From assembly GCA_002071385.1 (NCBI GenBank), contig MWFB01000008.1:1-64000 (forward strand): a DNA stretch of 64,000 bases. The letters are read 5' to 3'. This document shows, piece by piece, positions 9,515 through 18,951 of this stretch. The stretch comes from Bacteroidetes bacterium ADurb.Bin013. Its GTDB lineage: Bacteria > Bacteroidota > Bacteroidia > Bacteroidales > UBA932. A program made the translations under genes and the position numbers. The notes under the pieces were generated by a model, which was not told the DNA's origin, did not search any database, and saw nothing but the letters and a program-made list of their open reading frames with translations. The stretch's first letter is position 1; every line of letters starts with the position of its first letter.

Positions 9515-10672
9515 ATGGATATCCTGAAAGAAAAAGATAAAGCTGTTTTTGTGGGTGTGTTACGGTCGGGAACCGATATGGAGACTTTTAAGGATTACCT
9601 GGATGAGCTTGAATTTCTTGCCGACACCGCAGGCCTTGTCAGTGGCGGACGCTTTTACCAGCGTCTGGAAAAGCCGCATCCCGTCACTTATCTGGGTGGT
9701 GGAAAACTTGAGGAACTGGCTGCATACATCAAGGCTGAAAATGTTTCCATCGCTGTTTTTGATGATGAATTGTCTTCTTCACAATTACGTAACCTGGACA
9801 AGGTTCTTGGCTGCCGTGTCCTGGACAGGACAAATCTCATACTTGACATTTTTGCACAGCGTGCCAAGACAGCCTATGCCAAAACACAAGTTGAACTTGC
9901 TCAATATCAATATCTTTTGCCTCGTCTGACACGCATGTGGACACACCTGGAGAGGCAGCGCGGCGGAATAGGTTTGCGTGGTCCCGGCGAGTCGCAGCTA
10001 GAAACCGACCGGCGTATCATCCTGGATAAAATTGCCTTGCTCAAGGAAAAACTAACCAAAATAGACCGGCAGATGATGTCTCAGCGGGGCAACAGGGGCG
10101 CATTAACAAGGATGGCTCTTGTAGGTTATACGAATGTCGGTAAAAGCACCATCATGAATCTTTTGGCAAAAACCGATGTTTTTGCCGAAAATAAGCTTTT
10201 TGCTACATTGGACACCACCGTCCGCAAGGTAGTCGTCGATAATATTCCCTTTCTTCTGAGTGATACGGTAGGCTTTATCAGAAAATTGCCCACCCAGCTT
10301 GTGGAATCATTTAAAAGCACCCTGGATGAAGTGCGTGAAAGCGATGTTCTGATCCATATAGTGGATGTATCACATCCTCATTTTGAGGAAATGATCCATG
10401 TGGTGCAAAATACGCTCCGTGATATCGGATGCGGAGATAAGCCTGTTTATCTCGTTTTTAACAAGATCGACGCATTTTTGGAACGTCAGACCGACGAAGG
10501 CTTCACAAGTCTCGAAAACCTTAAAAAAACGTGGATTTCCAAACTGCACGATCCCTGTATCTTCATTTCTGCCAAAGAAAAAATAAATATCGACAAGTTT
10601 CGAAAGGATTTATATAATATGGCTGCAGAGGTCCAGGCCGGCAGGTACCCCTTCGGAACTTTCCTGTGGTAG
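9515..10672 (+). CDS. hflX: GTPase HflX
   Basis: A 385-aa ribosome-associated GTPase; in other bacteria HflX splits stalled 70S ribosomes after heat or antibiotic stress. The N-terminal domain has GGGKLEELAAYI and the glycine-rich linker GLRGPGESQLETDRR. The G domain has GYTNVGKST (G1), DTVGF (G3) and NKID (G4). The C-terminus is short. It starts 12 nt after the tonB terminator and is convergent with sdhB, separated by a long hairpin. Confidence 0.95.
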   Translation: MDILKEKDKAVFVGVLRSGTDMETFKDYLDELEFLADTAGLVSGGRFYQRLEKPHPVTYLGGGKLEELAAYIKAENVSIAVFDDELSSSQLRNLDKVLGCRVLDRTNLILDIFAQRAKTAYAKTQVELAQYQYLLPRLTRMWTHLERQRGGIGLRGPGESQLETDRRIILDKIALLKEKLTKIDRQMMSQRGNRGALTRMALVGYTNVGKSTIMNLLAKTDVFAENKLFATLDTTVRKVVVDNIPFLLSDTVGFIRKLPTQLVESFKSTLDEVRESDVLIHIVDVSHPHFEEMIHVVQNTLRDIGCGDKPVYLVFNKIDAFLERQTDEGFTSLENLKKTWISKLHDPCIFISAKEKINIDKFRKDLYNMAAEVQAGRYPFGTFLW

Positions 10673-10725
10673 CGCTGCATACTTTTGATGTGCCGAAGCA
10701 CCTATTTGTGTGGTTGCCAGAAGGC

Positions 10726-10797
10726 GCCGCTGATACCACAAAAACGGGAAGCTTTTTATTTAGGCCTAGGCTTCCCTTTTCTTGTGGTATCAGCGGC
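10726..10797. repeat. Long inverted repeat / bidirectional terminator-like hairpin between hflX and sdhB
   Basis: Outer arms 10726-10741 and 10782-10797 are a perfect 16-bp inverted repeat (GCCGCTGATACCACAA and its complement). An inner stem GGGAAGC (10746-10752) pairs with GCTTCCC (10770-10776). The inner stem is followed by TTTTCTT on the plus strand and by GTTTTTG on the minus strand, so it can act as a terminator for both converging genes. The remainder of the 236-bp gap shows no coding gene. Confidence 0.8.
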
Positions 10798-10908
10798 AGA
10801 AGCAGAGAGCATATCAACCAAAAGTCTCAGGATTCCAAAAAGCTCCAAGGGAGAGCTGTTTGGTTATATAATTGACATTCAGTGGAATGAATGAGGCATA
10901 CGCCGTAC

Positions 10909-11646
10909 TCACCCAGGACGGTAGAGGAATTCGCGGTTAAGGCGGGCAATATGGGTTATTGTGATGTTTTTGGGGCATTCCATCTGGCAGGAACCGATAT
11001 TGGTGCAGGAACCGAACCCCAGCTCATCCATTTTTGCCACCATGGCACGAGCCCTCCTGGCCGCCTCGGGTTTTCCCTGTGGTAAAAGAGCTAGTGAGCT
11101 CACCCTGGAAGCCACAAACAACATGGCCGAACGGTTCTTGCAGGTGGCGACACATGCTCCGCAGCCTATACATGCCGAAGCGTCCATGCTTTCCTCGGCC
11201 ACTTTCCTGGCTATGAGGGTTGTATGGGCCTCCGGGGCGCTTCCGGTGTTTGCGCTGATAAAGCCTCCTGCCTGCAGGATCTTGTCAAAAGCCTTCCTTT
11301 CCACCATTAGGTCCTTTATCACAGGAAAAGCTGCGCTACGCCAGGGTTCAACCGTTATGACACTGCCGTCGCGAAAACGACGCATATACAACTGGCAGGT
11401 GGTTATACCATCGTCCGGGCCGTGCGGCCTTCCGTTGATATACAACCCGCAGGCACCGCAGATCCCTTCCCTGCAGTCGTGGTCGAAGGCAATTGTCTCC
11501 TTCCCCTGTGAGACCAGGCGGTTATTGAGTATGTCCAGCATTTCCAGGAAAGAAGTATCCCCTGAAATCCCATCCATATCGAAAAGCTGGAAATGTCCCC
11601 TGGACCTGGGTCCTGCCTGGCGCCATACTTTCAATATGAAAAACAT
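10909..11646 (-). CDS. sdhB: Succinate dehydrogenase/fumarate reductase iron-sulfur subunit
   Basis: A 245-aa electron-transfer subunit. The N-terminal ferredoxin fold carries the [2Fe-2S] cysteines in CREGICGACG plus the later Cys in TTCQLY. The C-terminal helical domain has CIGCGACVATCKN and CTNIGSCQMECPKN for the [4Fe-4S] and [3Fe-4S] clusters. It starts 1 nt after sdhA stops. The direction of catalysis (succinate oxidation or fumarate reduction) cannot be decided from sequence; many anaerobic Bacteroidales use this type as a fumarate reductase. No gene for a cytochrome b anchor is beside it. Confidence 0.95.
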   Translation of the reverse strand: MFFILKVWRQAGPRSRGHFQLFDMDGISGDTSFLEMLDILNNRLVSQGKETIAFDHDCREGICGACGLYINGRPHGPDDGITTCQLYMRRFRDGSVITVEPWRSAAFPVIKDLMVERKAFDKILQAGGFISANTGSAPEAHTTLIARKVAEESMDASACIGCGACVATCKNRSAMLFVASRVSSLALLPQGKPEAARRARAMVAKMDELGFGSCTNIGSCQMECPKNITITHIARLNREFLYRPG

Positions 11647-11647
11647 C

Positions 11648-13591
11648 TTATATATACTTACGTTCTGTCATTCTTGTTTCCTCATAAACAAGGGGTTCCC
11701 TGTACAGAAGAGGCGCTTCTGCCTGTCCTTTGTATTCCCATGCTGCCACATATTGGAAACGGTCATCATCGCGCAATGTTTCTCCATCCTTTGTCTGGCT
11801 TTCAATACGGAAATGGCTTCCGCATGATTCTTCGCGGTGCAGTGCGTCCTGCACCATCAGTCCGGCCAGCGTGAAATAATCCTCCAGGTGGATCGCTTTT
11901 TCCAGTTCCTGGTTGACCGTGGCCTGGCTTCCGGTAATCCCTGCTTCATTCCTGAAGCGTTCTTCAAGCGCTCCAAGCCGGGAAATGAGTGAGGAAAGAC
12001 CTTCTGCAGATTTTGCAATCCCTGCATGCTCCCACATCATGTTTCCCAATTCCCTGTGAAAAACATCCACCGGTACATTGCCCTTTAACGCCATGATCCT
12101 GTCTATTCTTTTCTGGACATCCCCGCGGACCTGAACAAAGGGAGGCGTAGCCGTGTCCGGGCAGGGTTCTCCTATTTTTCCTGCCAGGTAATCGGAAATC
12201 GTATACGGTAATATGAATAAACCGTCTGCCAGTCCCTGCATCAGGGCAGAGGCTCCCAGCCTGTTTGCCCCGTGATCGCTGAAATTGGCCTCTCCTATTG
12301 CATATAAGCCTTTCACGGTGGTCATCAGGTTGTAATCCACCCATAAACCGCCCATGGTGTAATGAATAGCGGGGTAAATCTGCATGGGCTCTTTCCAGGG
12401 ATCATCTCCCGTTATTTTCTCGTATATCTGGAATAAATTCCCGTATTTGCTCTCTATGCATGCTTTCCCGTCTTTTGCAATTGCCCCCGACAGATCAAGG
12501 AAAACGGCTCGTCCTGTTTTTCCCACGCCGAATCCGGCATCACAGCGTTCCCTGGCGGCGCGGGAAGCCACATCCCTGGGCACCAGGTTCCCGTATGAGG
12601 GATACCTTCTTTCCAGGTAATAATCCCTGCGCTCTTCCGGTATGTCCGATGGCTTGATTTTTCCCTCACGCAACGCCAGTACGTCTTCTTTCCGGGTGGG
12701 CACCCATATTCTCCCTTCATTACGGAGCGATTCGCTCATGAGGGTAAGCTTGGACTGGTACTCTCCATGTACGGGTATGCAGGTGGGATGTATCTGGACA
12801 AAGCTGGGATTGGCGAAAAAGGCCCCTTTTTTCCAGCACTGAACCAAAGCCGATCCATTGGAATGCTTTGCATTGGTGGAAAGATAATAGACATTCCCGT
12901 AACCACCTGTAGCCAGAACCACGGCATGTGCCGGGTAGGCGTTGATCCTGCCCGTTACCATGTCCCGGGTCATGATCCCACGGGCCTGTCCGTTTTCCGT
13001 TACCAGGTCCATCATCTGTTCCCGGCTGTGCACCGTTACGTTCCCGGCGGCCACCTGCCTGTTGAGCGAAGAATAGACCGCCAGCAGAAGCTGCTGCCCC
13101 GTCTGGCCCCTTGCATAAAATGTCCTGCTTACCTGTGCTCCCCCAAAGGAGCGGTTATCCAGGTATCCCGCGTAATCCCTTGCAAAGGGAACGCCCAGGG
13201 CGACACAATGGTCTATAATGGCGTTGCTTACCTGGGCCAGCCTGTACACATTGGCTTCCCTGGAACGGTAGTCCCCGCCCTGCAAGGTGTCCAGGAACAG
13301 ACGCCTGACAGAATCATTGTCGTTCCTGTAATTTTTTGCCGCATTGATACCTCCCTGGGCCGAGACAGAGTGTGCCCTGCGTGGTGAATCGCTCATGCAA
13401 AAAACATTCACCCGGTACCCCTGTTCACCCAGCGCTGCGGCTGCAGAGGCCCCTGCAAGCCCTGTCCCCACGACAATAATGTGCATCTTTTTCCTGTTTG
13501 CAGGAGACACCGTTTTCAGGGACTCTTTGTGAATCGTCCATTTCTTTTCCAGCGGACCTTCCGGAATTTTTGCATCCAGGATGGCAGACAT
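11648..13591 (-). CDS. sdhA: Succinate dehydrogenase/fumarate reductase flavoprotein subunit
   Basis: A 647-aa FAD subunit. The dinucleotide-binding motif [18 protein letters not shown] lies near residue 40. The covalent-flavin histidine sits in [16 protein letters not shown], and the substrate region contains [10 protein letters not shown], the HYTMGG block and [17 protein letters not shown]. The organisation resembles the Bacteroidota/epsilon-type enzymes with a single membrane-anchor subunit. A TATTTTTG element 20 nt before ATG is a likely promoter. The 69-bp region shared with divergent namZ holds no room for an sdhC gene. Confidence 0.95.
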   Translation of the reverse strand: MSAILDAKIPEGPLEKKWTIHKESLKTVSPANRKKMHIIVVGTGLAGASAAAALGEQGYRVNVFCMSDSPRRAHSVSAQGGINAAKNYRNDNDSVRRLFLDTLQGGDYRSREANVYRLAQVSNAIIDHCVALGVPFARDYAGYLDNRSFGGAQVSRTFYARGQTGQQLLLAVYSSLNRQVAAGNVTVHSREQMMDLVTENGQARGIMTRDMVTGRINAYPAHAVVLATGGYGNVYYLSTNAKHSNGSALVQCWKKGAFFANPSFVQIHPTCIPVHGEYQSKLTLMSESLRNEGRIWVPTRKEDVLALREGKIKPSDIPEERRDYYLERRYPSYGNLVPRDVASRAARERCDAGFGVGKTGRAVFLDLSGAIAKDGKACIESKYGNLFQIYEKITGDDPWKEPMQIYPAIHYTMGGLWVDYNLMTTVKGLYAIGEANFSDHGANRLGASALMQGLADGLFILPYTISDYLAGKIGEPCPDTATPPFVQVRGDVQKRIDRIMALKGNVPVDVFHRELGNMMWEHAGIAKSAEGLSSLISRLGALEERFRNEAGITGSQATVNQELEKAIHLEDYFTLAGLMVQDALHREESCGSHFRIESQTKDGETLRDDDRFQYVAAWEYKGQAEAPLLYREPLVYEETRMTERKYI

Positions 13592-13611
13592 GATTCTGTG
13601 TGTTTGTCAGA

Positions 13612-13619
13612 CAAAAATA
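13612..13619 (-). promoter_or_regulatory. TAnnTTTG -7 element (sdhAB)
   Basis: The minus strand reads TATTTTTG, 20 nt before the sdhA ATG, in the sdhA/namZ divergent gap. Confidence 0.5.
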
Positions 13620-13660
13620 CAAAACAATGACGAGATACAATTTTTTCATAACTTAGTTGC

Positions 13661-14851
13661 ATGAAACACTTATTTTATATCGGAATTCTGGGACTCTGCA
13701 TATCCCTGTCTGCCTGCAACAACCCGCAGGAAAACAACATGCTTCGCACCGGAGCGGAAAACACAAATGCTTACCTTGCGCTGCTTGAGGGAAAAAGGGT
13801 AGGAATTCTTACCAACCACACTGCCCTGATCGAGGGAACACACCTGGTAGACAGCCTCCTTTCCCTGGGGGTGGATATCCGCATGATTTTCGCTCCTGAA
13901 CACGGATTCAGAGGCGATGAAGACGCGGGCACCCGTCTTGATCACCAGACAGACCCCAAAACAGGGATTCCCATAATATCAGTGTACGGTTCCGTTTTCA
14001 TCCCGGCCGACAGCCTGATGCGGCAAATTGATGTTGCTGTTTACGACATTCAGGACGTAGGGCTTCGGTTTTACACCTACCTGTCTTCCATGTATTACTT
14101 TATGGAAGCCTGTGCCAGGAACAACGTGCCCCTGCTGGTCTTTGACAGGCCCAACCCGAATGGTCACATTGTCTCCGGGCCTGTACTGGACATGCAATTC
14201 CGTTCTTTCGTGGGAATCATCCCGATACCCGTCGTGCACGGCATGACGCTTGGAGAGCTGGCCTGTATGATAAACGGTGAGTTCTGGCTTAAAGACAGCC
14301 TGCAAACTTCCCTGACCGTCATTCCCTGCCTGAACTACACGCACCATACCCTGTATCAATTGCCCGTGAAGCCATCGCCAAACCTACCCAATAACCGTTC
14401 CATATACCTGTATCCCTCCATATGCCTTTTCGAGGCTACCCCTGTAAGCCTTGGACGCGGCACCGATTTTCCCTTCCAGGTTTACGGACATCCTCAAATG
14501 GCAGGTTATGACTTTTCCTTCACACCGCAATCTGTACCGGGAGCCCGCAATCCTATTCAAAAAGATGTTCTCTGCTACGGCGTGGACCTTCGCACCGCTC
14601 CGCCAGACGAAGTGATCTGGTCTAACGGGTTTGACCTTCAATACGTTATAGACGCTTACCGCAACCTGAATGAAAATGCAGGGATCGGGGAAAAATTCTT
14701 CACTTCGTATTTTGAAAAACTTGTTGGCGTGGACTACGTCCGCCCCATGATCCTCCAGGGTAAGAATGCCGATGAAATCGCCATGCTTTGGTATGATCAG
14801 CTGGAGGAATTCAAGATCAAACGCAGCCAATACCTGATTTATCCGCAATAA
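13661..14851 (+). CDS. DUF1343 exo-beta-N-acetylmuramidase (NamZ-like) lipoprotein
   Basis: A 396-aa protein with a lipoprotein signal ending LSLSAC (Cys19). The DUF1343/NamZ signatures run in order: GILTNHTA, FAPEHGFRGDEDAGT, VYDIQDVGLRFYTYLSS, VFDRPNPNG, HGMTLGELA, SPNLPNNRSIYLYPS, and SLGRGTDFPFQVYG. NamZ enzymes release terminal MurNAc from the non-reducing end of peptidoglycan glycan fragments. Placement outside the inner membrane fits action on periplasmic or external murein fragments. It leads a six-gene same-strand run with gaps of 1-9 nt or overlaps, including a GH20 hexosaminidase that could remove the alternating GlcNAc. The family assignment is firm; the substrate is inferred. Confidence 0.88.
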   Translation: MKHLFYIGILGLCISLSACNNPQENNMLRTGAENTNAYLALLEGKRVGILTNHTALIEGTHLVDSLLSLGVDIRMIFAPEHGFRGDEDAGTRLDHQTDPKTGIPIISVYGSVFIPADSLMRQIDVAVYDIQDVGLRFYTYLSSMYYFMEACARNNVPLLVFDRPNPNGHIVSGPVLDMQFRSFVGIIPIPVVHGMTLGELACMINGEFWLKDSLQTSLTVIPCLNYTHHTLYQLPVKPSPNLPNNRSIYLYPSICLFEATPVSLGRGTDFPFQVYGHPQMAGYDFSFTPQSVPGARNPIQKDVLCYGVDLRTAPPDEVIWSNGFDLQYVIDAYRNLNENAGIGEKFFTSYFEKLVGVDYVRPMILQGKNADEIAMLWYDQLEEFKIKRSQYLIYPQ

Positions 14852-14852
14852 C

Positions 14853-15320
14853 ATGAAAAATTTCTTCCTTTTTTCTTTTTTCGTGCTTTGCCTGCTTCCC
14901 TTTTCGGCATACAGCCAGTCTGAAAAAGAAGAACAGGTTAAAGCCATTGTTGAAAGCGGCAGTTTTGTGATCCGGTTTGACCGGGTGAATCCGGCCACCG
15001 GGCGTTCCATTACGCTTTCCCCTTTTTATGAAATGAGTTATGACAGCACCCGCGTATCTTGTTACCTGCCGTATTTCGGCCGTTCATACACTGCTCCCAT
15101 GGATCCGCGCAAACTGGCCATAGAACTTACAGACAAGGAGGTGGAACCGGAAATCTCTTTCAATCCCCGGAGGGGATATACCCTTGTCTTCACTGCAAGG
15201 ACAGAAACCAACGAACTTATCACGTTCTATCTCAGGATCAGCCTGAGCGGAATGACAACTCTTTCTATTAACAGCAGTTCCCGGCAAAGCATCACTTACC
15301 TGGGAGATCTGATAATGTAA
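14853..15320 (+). CDS. DUF4251 domain secreted protein
   Basis: A 155-aa protein with a signal peptide (MKNFFLFSFFVLCLLPFSAYS). A DUF4251 domain follows, recognisable by SGSFVIRFDRVNPATGRSI, SPFYEMSYDSTRVSCYLPYFGR and a beta-rich C-terminus ending SITYLGDL. The family is nearly confined to Bacteroidota and has no established function that I know of. It starts 1 nt after namZ and ends 7 nt before the GH20 gene, so it is almost certainly co-expressed with them and probably periplasmic. Confidence 0.8.
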   Translation: MKNFFLFSFFVLCLLPFSAYSQSEKEEQVKAIVESGSFVIRFDRVNPATGRSITLSPFYEMSYDSTRVSCYLPYFGRSYTAPMDPRKLAIELTDKEVEPEISFNPRRGYTLVFTARTETNELITFYLRISLSGMTTLSINSSSRQSITYLGDLIM

Positions 15321-15327
15321 CTTTTTT

Positions 15328-17532
15328 ATGAATACCTTACTAGCCCTTTTTATGACTTCCCTGATCCATCTAATCCCTGCTCCCGTTGAAGCAATACCCG
15401 GGGAAGGTTATTTCCTCTTCAACGAACAGACTTCCATCTTTTTCAACAGCCAGGCCCTGCCTCTTGCCCGGGATGCGGCCGCATATTTCAATGAAACCAT
15501 AGAGCCTTCGACAGGGATTATTTTAAAAACAAGCAAAACCCGTCCGGCTTCCAATGTCATCATTTTTTCTTTCGATGGATCCCTGCCTGCAGAGGGTTAC
15601 ACGTTGCGGGTGACTAAGGATTTTACAGAGATCGCAGCCGGTGATGGTGCCGGATATTTCTATGGTGTCCAGACGCTGCTGCAACTATTTCCGCCCGCCG
15701 TATACCAACCGGTTTACCAGCCCGACCAATATCTGCCGGTGAATCAGATGCGGTTGCCTTGCGTTAGTATAAAAGACTATCCCAGGTTCTCATACCGCGG
15801 GATGATGCTGGATGTGAGCCGCCAGTTCTATGCTGTCGAGTACGTCAAACGTTTCATTGACTGGATGGCAAAACACAAGCTCAACCGTTTCCACTGGCAT
15901 CTTTCCGATGACAACGGCTGGCGCGTGGAAATCAAAAAGTACCCTTACCTGACAGAAAAGGGAGCCTGGCGTGGCCCGGGACAGGTCCTGCCCACGACTT
16001 ACGGCCATGCAGGACAGAAGTACGGCGGATACTACACCCAGCAGGAAATACGTAATATTGTGGCCTATGCTGCCGCCCGTTATATTGAGATCATCCCGGA
16101 GATTGACCTTCCCGGTCATTCCAAGGCTGCCATTGCCAGCTATCCTGACATCCTCTGCGACCTGACAGAAGAGGTGGAACTGAGCATCCAGGGGACCAGC
16201 AACAATGTCTGGTGTGCTTCTTATGAAAAGAATTATGAGATGCTGGATGATATTGTGCGTGAAATGGCGGCGCTTTTTCCTTCCCGGTATTTTCACATCG
16301 GGGGGGACGAAGTGGTAACCAGCCAGTGGGCCAGCTGTGCACGCTGCAAAGCTTACATGCACGACCACCAAATGGAAGATCCTGCCGGCATGCAGGCCTA
16401 CTTCGCAGAGCGCATGCAGGGAATCCTGAACAAATATGGAAAAACACTGGTAGGGTGGGACGATATCATGGATGGCGGGAACCTGGACCGAAAAAAAACC
16501 GTTGTACACGCCTGGAAAGGGATTGACAAGATAACACAGGCCGTTCAGGAAGGATATAGTGTCATTGCCCAGCCGGCATCGCATTGTTATATAGACATGA
16601 AGCACACCCGGGCTGAACGCGGGATGACCTGGGCATCAATTTCCGATGTGGATAAGGTCTATTCATTTGATCCCATCCTGATGGCAGGCATTGATCCTGC
16701 GCAAGCAGGACTTGTCCTGGGCATACAGGGAGGTTTGTGGTCCGAACTGATGGACAGGCCTACGCGCATCGCGGAATACCAGGTGTACCCCCGGCTCTGT
16801 GCCCTTGCCGAGGTGGCATGGAGCCCCTTTGCCCATAAAGACTGGGAAGATTTCAATACGCGGCTTGGGCAGACACACTTTGAACGGTTGTACTTCATGG
16901 GCATCCGTTTCCGTATTCCGCCACCTAAGGCCACTTATGCAAACGGGTACATTGTGGCAGAAAATGAATATCCATGGATGGTCATGCGCTATACCTGCGA
17001 CGGATCCGAACCTGGACCGCGCTCGCCCCTGTATACCGGGCCCATAAAAACAGATCATCCTGAACCTTACCGTTTTGCTGCCTTTTACAGGGACGATATC
17101 CGTAGCCTGGTAATTGAGGCCGTCCTGCCTTACGACCGCAATCAGAATCCCGTGACCCATGTTAGCGGGAACCTGGATCTCAACCGGAGAACACCCCTTT
17201 CCAACCTGTGCGACAACAACCCCGCCACTTATGTACAATGCTTCGGCCCGTTGCAGGAAGGACAATACATCCAGTTCACCTTTGAAGAACCGGTCCATAC
17301 GCCCGGGATAAAGGTCCTGACGGGTTTGCCGGCAGTAGATATTGACGTTGTGGATTTTGCCCATGTGGAGTATTCTTCCGACGGAATTGACTTCAAACGC
17401 GCAAACTGTGCCTGGGAAAACGGCGGTTGCCGCTTTGTCCCGGATTCTCCTGTATTATCGGTCCGCCTTGTAATGGACAAAGGCAATGACCCCCTGACAT
17501 TCTATTTACAGGACCTCTGGATAGAAAAATAA
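15328..17532 (+). CDS. Beta-N-acetylhexosaminidase (GH20) with C-terminal carbohydrate-binding region
   Basis: A 734-aa glycoside hydrolase family 20 enzyme that removes terminal beta-GlcNAc/GalNAc by substrate-assisted catalysis. The N-terminal GH20b domain covers about residues 10-145. The TIM barrel shows SYRGMMLDVSRQFY, KLNRFHWHLSDDNGWR, EIIPEIDLPGHS and the catalytic Asp-Glu pair in HIGGDEV. C-terminal parts are a chitobiase-like Ig segment (MRYTCDGSEPGPRSPLY) and a discoidin (F5/8C)-like domain (about 610-734). The hydrophobic N-terminus MNTLLALFMTSLIHLIPAP is short, so export is likely but the cleavage site is unclear. It follows NamZ and DUF4251 in one operon. Confidence 0.92.
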   Translation: MNTLLALFMTSLIHLIPAPVEAIPGEGYFLFNEQTSIFFNSQALPLARDAAAYFNETIEPSTGIILKTSKTRPASNVIIFSFDGSLPAEGYTLRVTKDFTEIAAGDGAGYFYGVQTLLQLFPPAVYQPVYQPDQYLPVNQMRLPCVSIKDYPRFSYRGMMLDVSRQFYAVEYVKRFIDWMAKHKLNRFHWHLSDDNGWRVEIKKYPYLTEKGAWRGPGQVLPTTYGHAGQKYGGYYTQQEIRNIVAYAAARYIEIIPEIDLPGHSKAAIASYPDILCDLTEEVELSIQGTSNNVWCASYEKNYEMLDDIVREMAALFPSRYFHIGGDEVVTSQWASCARCKAYMHDHQMEDPAGMQAYFAERMQGILNKYGKTLVGWDDIMDGGNLDRKKTVVHAWKGIDKITQAVQEGYSVIAQPASHCYIDMKHTRAERGMTWASISDVDKVYSFDPILMAGIDPAQAGLVLGIQGGLWSELMDRPTRIAEYQVYPRLCALAEVAWSPFAHKDWEDFNTRLGQTHFERLYFMGIRFRIPPPKATYANGYIVAENEYPWMVMRYTCDGSEPGPRSPLYTGPIKTDHPEPYRFAAFYRDDIRSLVIEAVLPYDRNQNPVTHVSGNLDLNRRTPLSNLCDNNPATYVQCFGPLQEGQYIQFTFEEPVHTPGIKVLTGLPAVDIDVVDFAHVEYSSDGIDFKRANCAWENGGCRFVPDSPVLSVRLVMDKGNDPLTFYLQDLWIEK

Positions 17533-17541
17533 AAACAGATC

Positions 17542-18951
17542 ATGGACCTGCTTCGCTTTTATCTGAATGGAAAACCAAGGGAAATAGATTTTTGCTGCCC
17601 GGACAGTCCGCCCTTATCCTGTTCCGTCCTGCATTATCTGCGCCGGTATGAAAAAATGACGGGGACGAAGGAGGTCTGCGGCAGCGGGGACTGCGGAGCC
17701 TGTACGGTGATCGTGGCTGAAAAAGACGAGGTGACGGATACGGAAAAATGGTTTACGGCCGACTCCTGCCTCCTGCGGCTCCCCCAGCTTCACGGAAAGC
17801 ATCTGCTTACGATAGAAGCTCCTGACAAATATATGAATACCACGCCGGTAAGGGATGCTTTTTTAAGGGAAAGAGCCAGCCAGTGCGGTGTATGTTCGCC
17901 GGGAATGGTCTTATCGGCCTACAACCATGTGAAAAACAACCTTCCGCTGAACAGGGAGGAGATCAAACGTTCATTATCGGGGAACCTGTGCCGTTGTACC
18001 GGCTACCAGTCCATCATGGATGCGGTGCTTTCCCTGGACAGCCAACCGGGCTTCCAGGCCGGCGGGGAAGAGCCTCTTGATTTCCCGCAGGTGGAAAAAC
18101 GGATGCATGCCTTCATAAAGGGAGAGAACGTTTACCTGCTTCCCCTGTGCCTGGAGGAATTTTTCATTGCCCGCAGGCAATACCCCGGAGCACGGATTGC
18201 CTCGGGTTTCACAGGCTCGTGCATGGACCATAAAGGTTCTGTCATTGACATATCCAGGGTGCGGGAATTATTGCAGGTAAGCGTTTCGGAATTCGGAATA
18301 TCCCTGGGGGCAGCATGCAATTATGAAACCATGAAAAAGGAACTGGGCCCGCATTTTCCTCATATTATACCATACCTGGATTCTTTTGCATCCCTGCAGG
18401 TCCGTCATCAGGCCTCGCTGGGAGGGAACATTGCCGATGGTTCCCCTGTGGGGGATACCATGCCGCTTTGCCTGGCCCTTGACGCTGTTTGTGTTGCCTG
18501 CGGCCCTGAAGGGACACGCCGTATAAAAGCGGATCTTTTCACAACAGGTTACCGTAAGGTAGACCTGCTGCCCGACGAGTTGCTCATGGCCGTGGTATTT
18601 CCTTTTCCCGAAAAAGGAACGCATTTCTTTGCCCATAAGCAGTCAAGGCGCAAAAACATGGATATCAGTTCCGTTTCCTTTGCCGCCGCTATCCGCCTGG
18701 AGGGAAGGACCTGCACCTCGGTGCGACTGGCTTACGGAGGCATGGCGCCTGTTCCGGCACGTGCCATGCATACGGAGCGTTTTCTCAAAGGAAAGGTGTT
18801 TTCACGTGCCAATTGCCGGAAAGCCTCGGCCTTCATTGAAAAGGACTTTACTCCCATTTCCGATATCCGTGGCAGCGCTGCATACCGGATAGATGTGGCC
18901 AGGAATATGCTGTTGATGCTATATGAATCAATCACCGGGAAAGATGACTGA
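17542..18951 (+). CDS. xdhA: Xanthine dehydrogenase small subunit ([2Fe-2S] + FAD)
   Basis: A 469-aa subunit. The N-terminal half carries two [2Fe-2S] sites: the plant-type CGSGDCGACTVIVAE, and the helical domain QCGVCSPGMVLSAY with GNLCRCTGYQSIMDA. The second half is the FAD domain, seen in LGGNIADGSPVGDTMP. The 2Fe-2S/FAD fusion is the layout of the Rhodobacter-type xanthine dehydrogenase XdhA. It transfers electrons from the molybdenum site to NAD+ or another acceptor. It starts 9 nt after the GH20 gene and overlaps xdhB by 8 nt. No signal peptide is seen, so it is cytoplasmic. Substrate class (purine) is inferred from the architecture. Confidence 0.87.
   Translation: MDLLRFYLNGKPREIDFCCPDSPPLSCSVLHYLRRYEKMTGTKEVCGSGDCGACTVIVAEKDEVTDTEKWFTADSCLLRLPQLHGKHLLTIEAPDKYMNTTPVRDAFLRERASQCGVCSPGMVLSAYNHVKNNLPLNREEIKRSLSGNLCRCTGYQSIMDAVLSLDSQPGFQAGGEEPLDFPQVEKRMHAFIKGENVYLLPLCLEEFFIARRQYPGARIASGFTGSCMDHKGSVIDISRVRELLQVSVSEFGISLGAACNYETMKKELGPHFPHIIPYLDSFASLQVRHQASLGGNIADGSPVGDTMPLCLALDAVCVACGPEGTRRIKADLFTTGYRKVDLLPDELLMAVVFPFPEKGTHFFAHKQSRRKNMDISSVSFAAAIRLEGRTCTSVRLAYGGMAPVPARAMHTERFLKGKVFSRANCRKASAFIEKDFTPISDIRGSAAYRIDVARNMLLMLYESITGKDD

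Noticed and set aside
10685-10894. 69-codon open frame spanning the hflX/sdhB hairpin
   Set aside because: Half of it is the inverted repeat itself, there is no ribosome-binding context, and the opposite strand has a similar spurious frame.
10961-11827. 288-codon open frame on the plus strand opposite sdhB/sdhA
   Set aside because: It is fully covered by two well-conserved genes, has no domain, signal or promoter, and is a by-product of their codon usage.
15790-16605. 271-codon open frame opposite the GH20 gene
   Set aside because: Lies wholly within the catalytic barrel coding region and shows no independent features.
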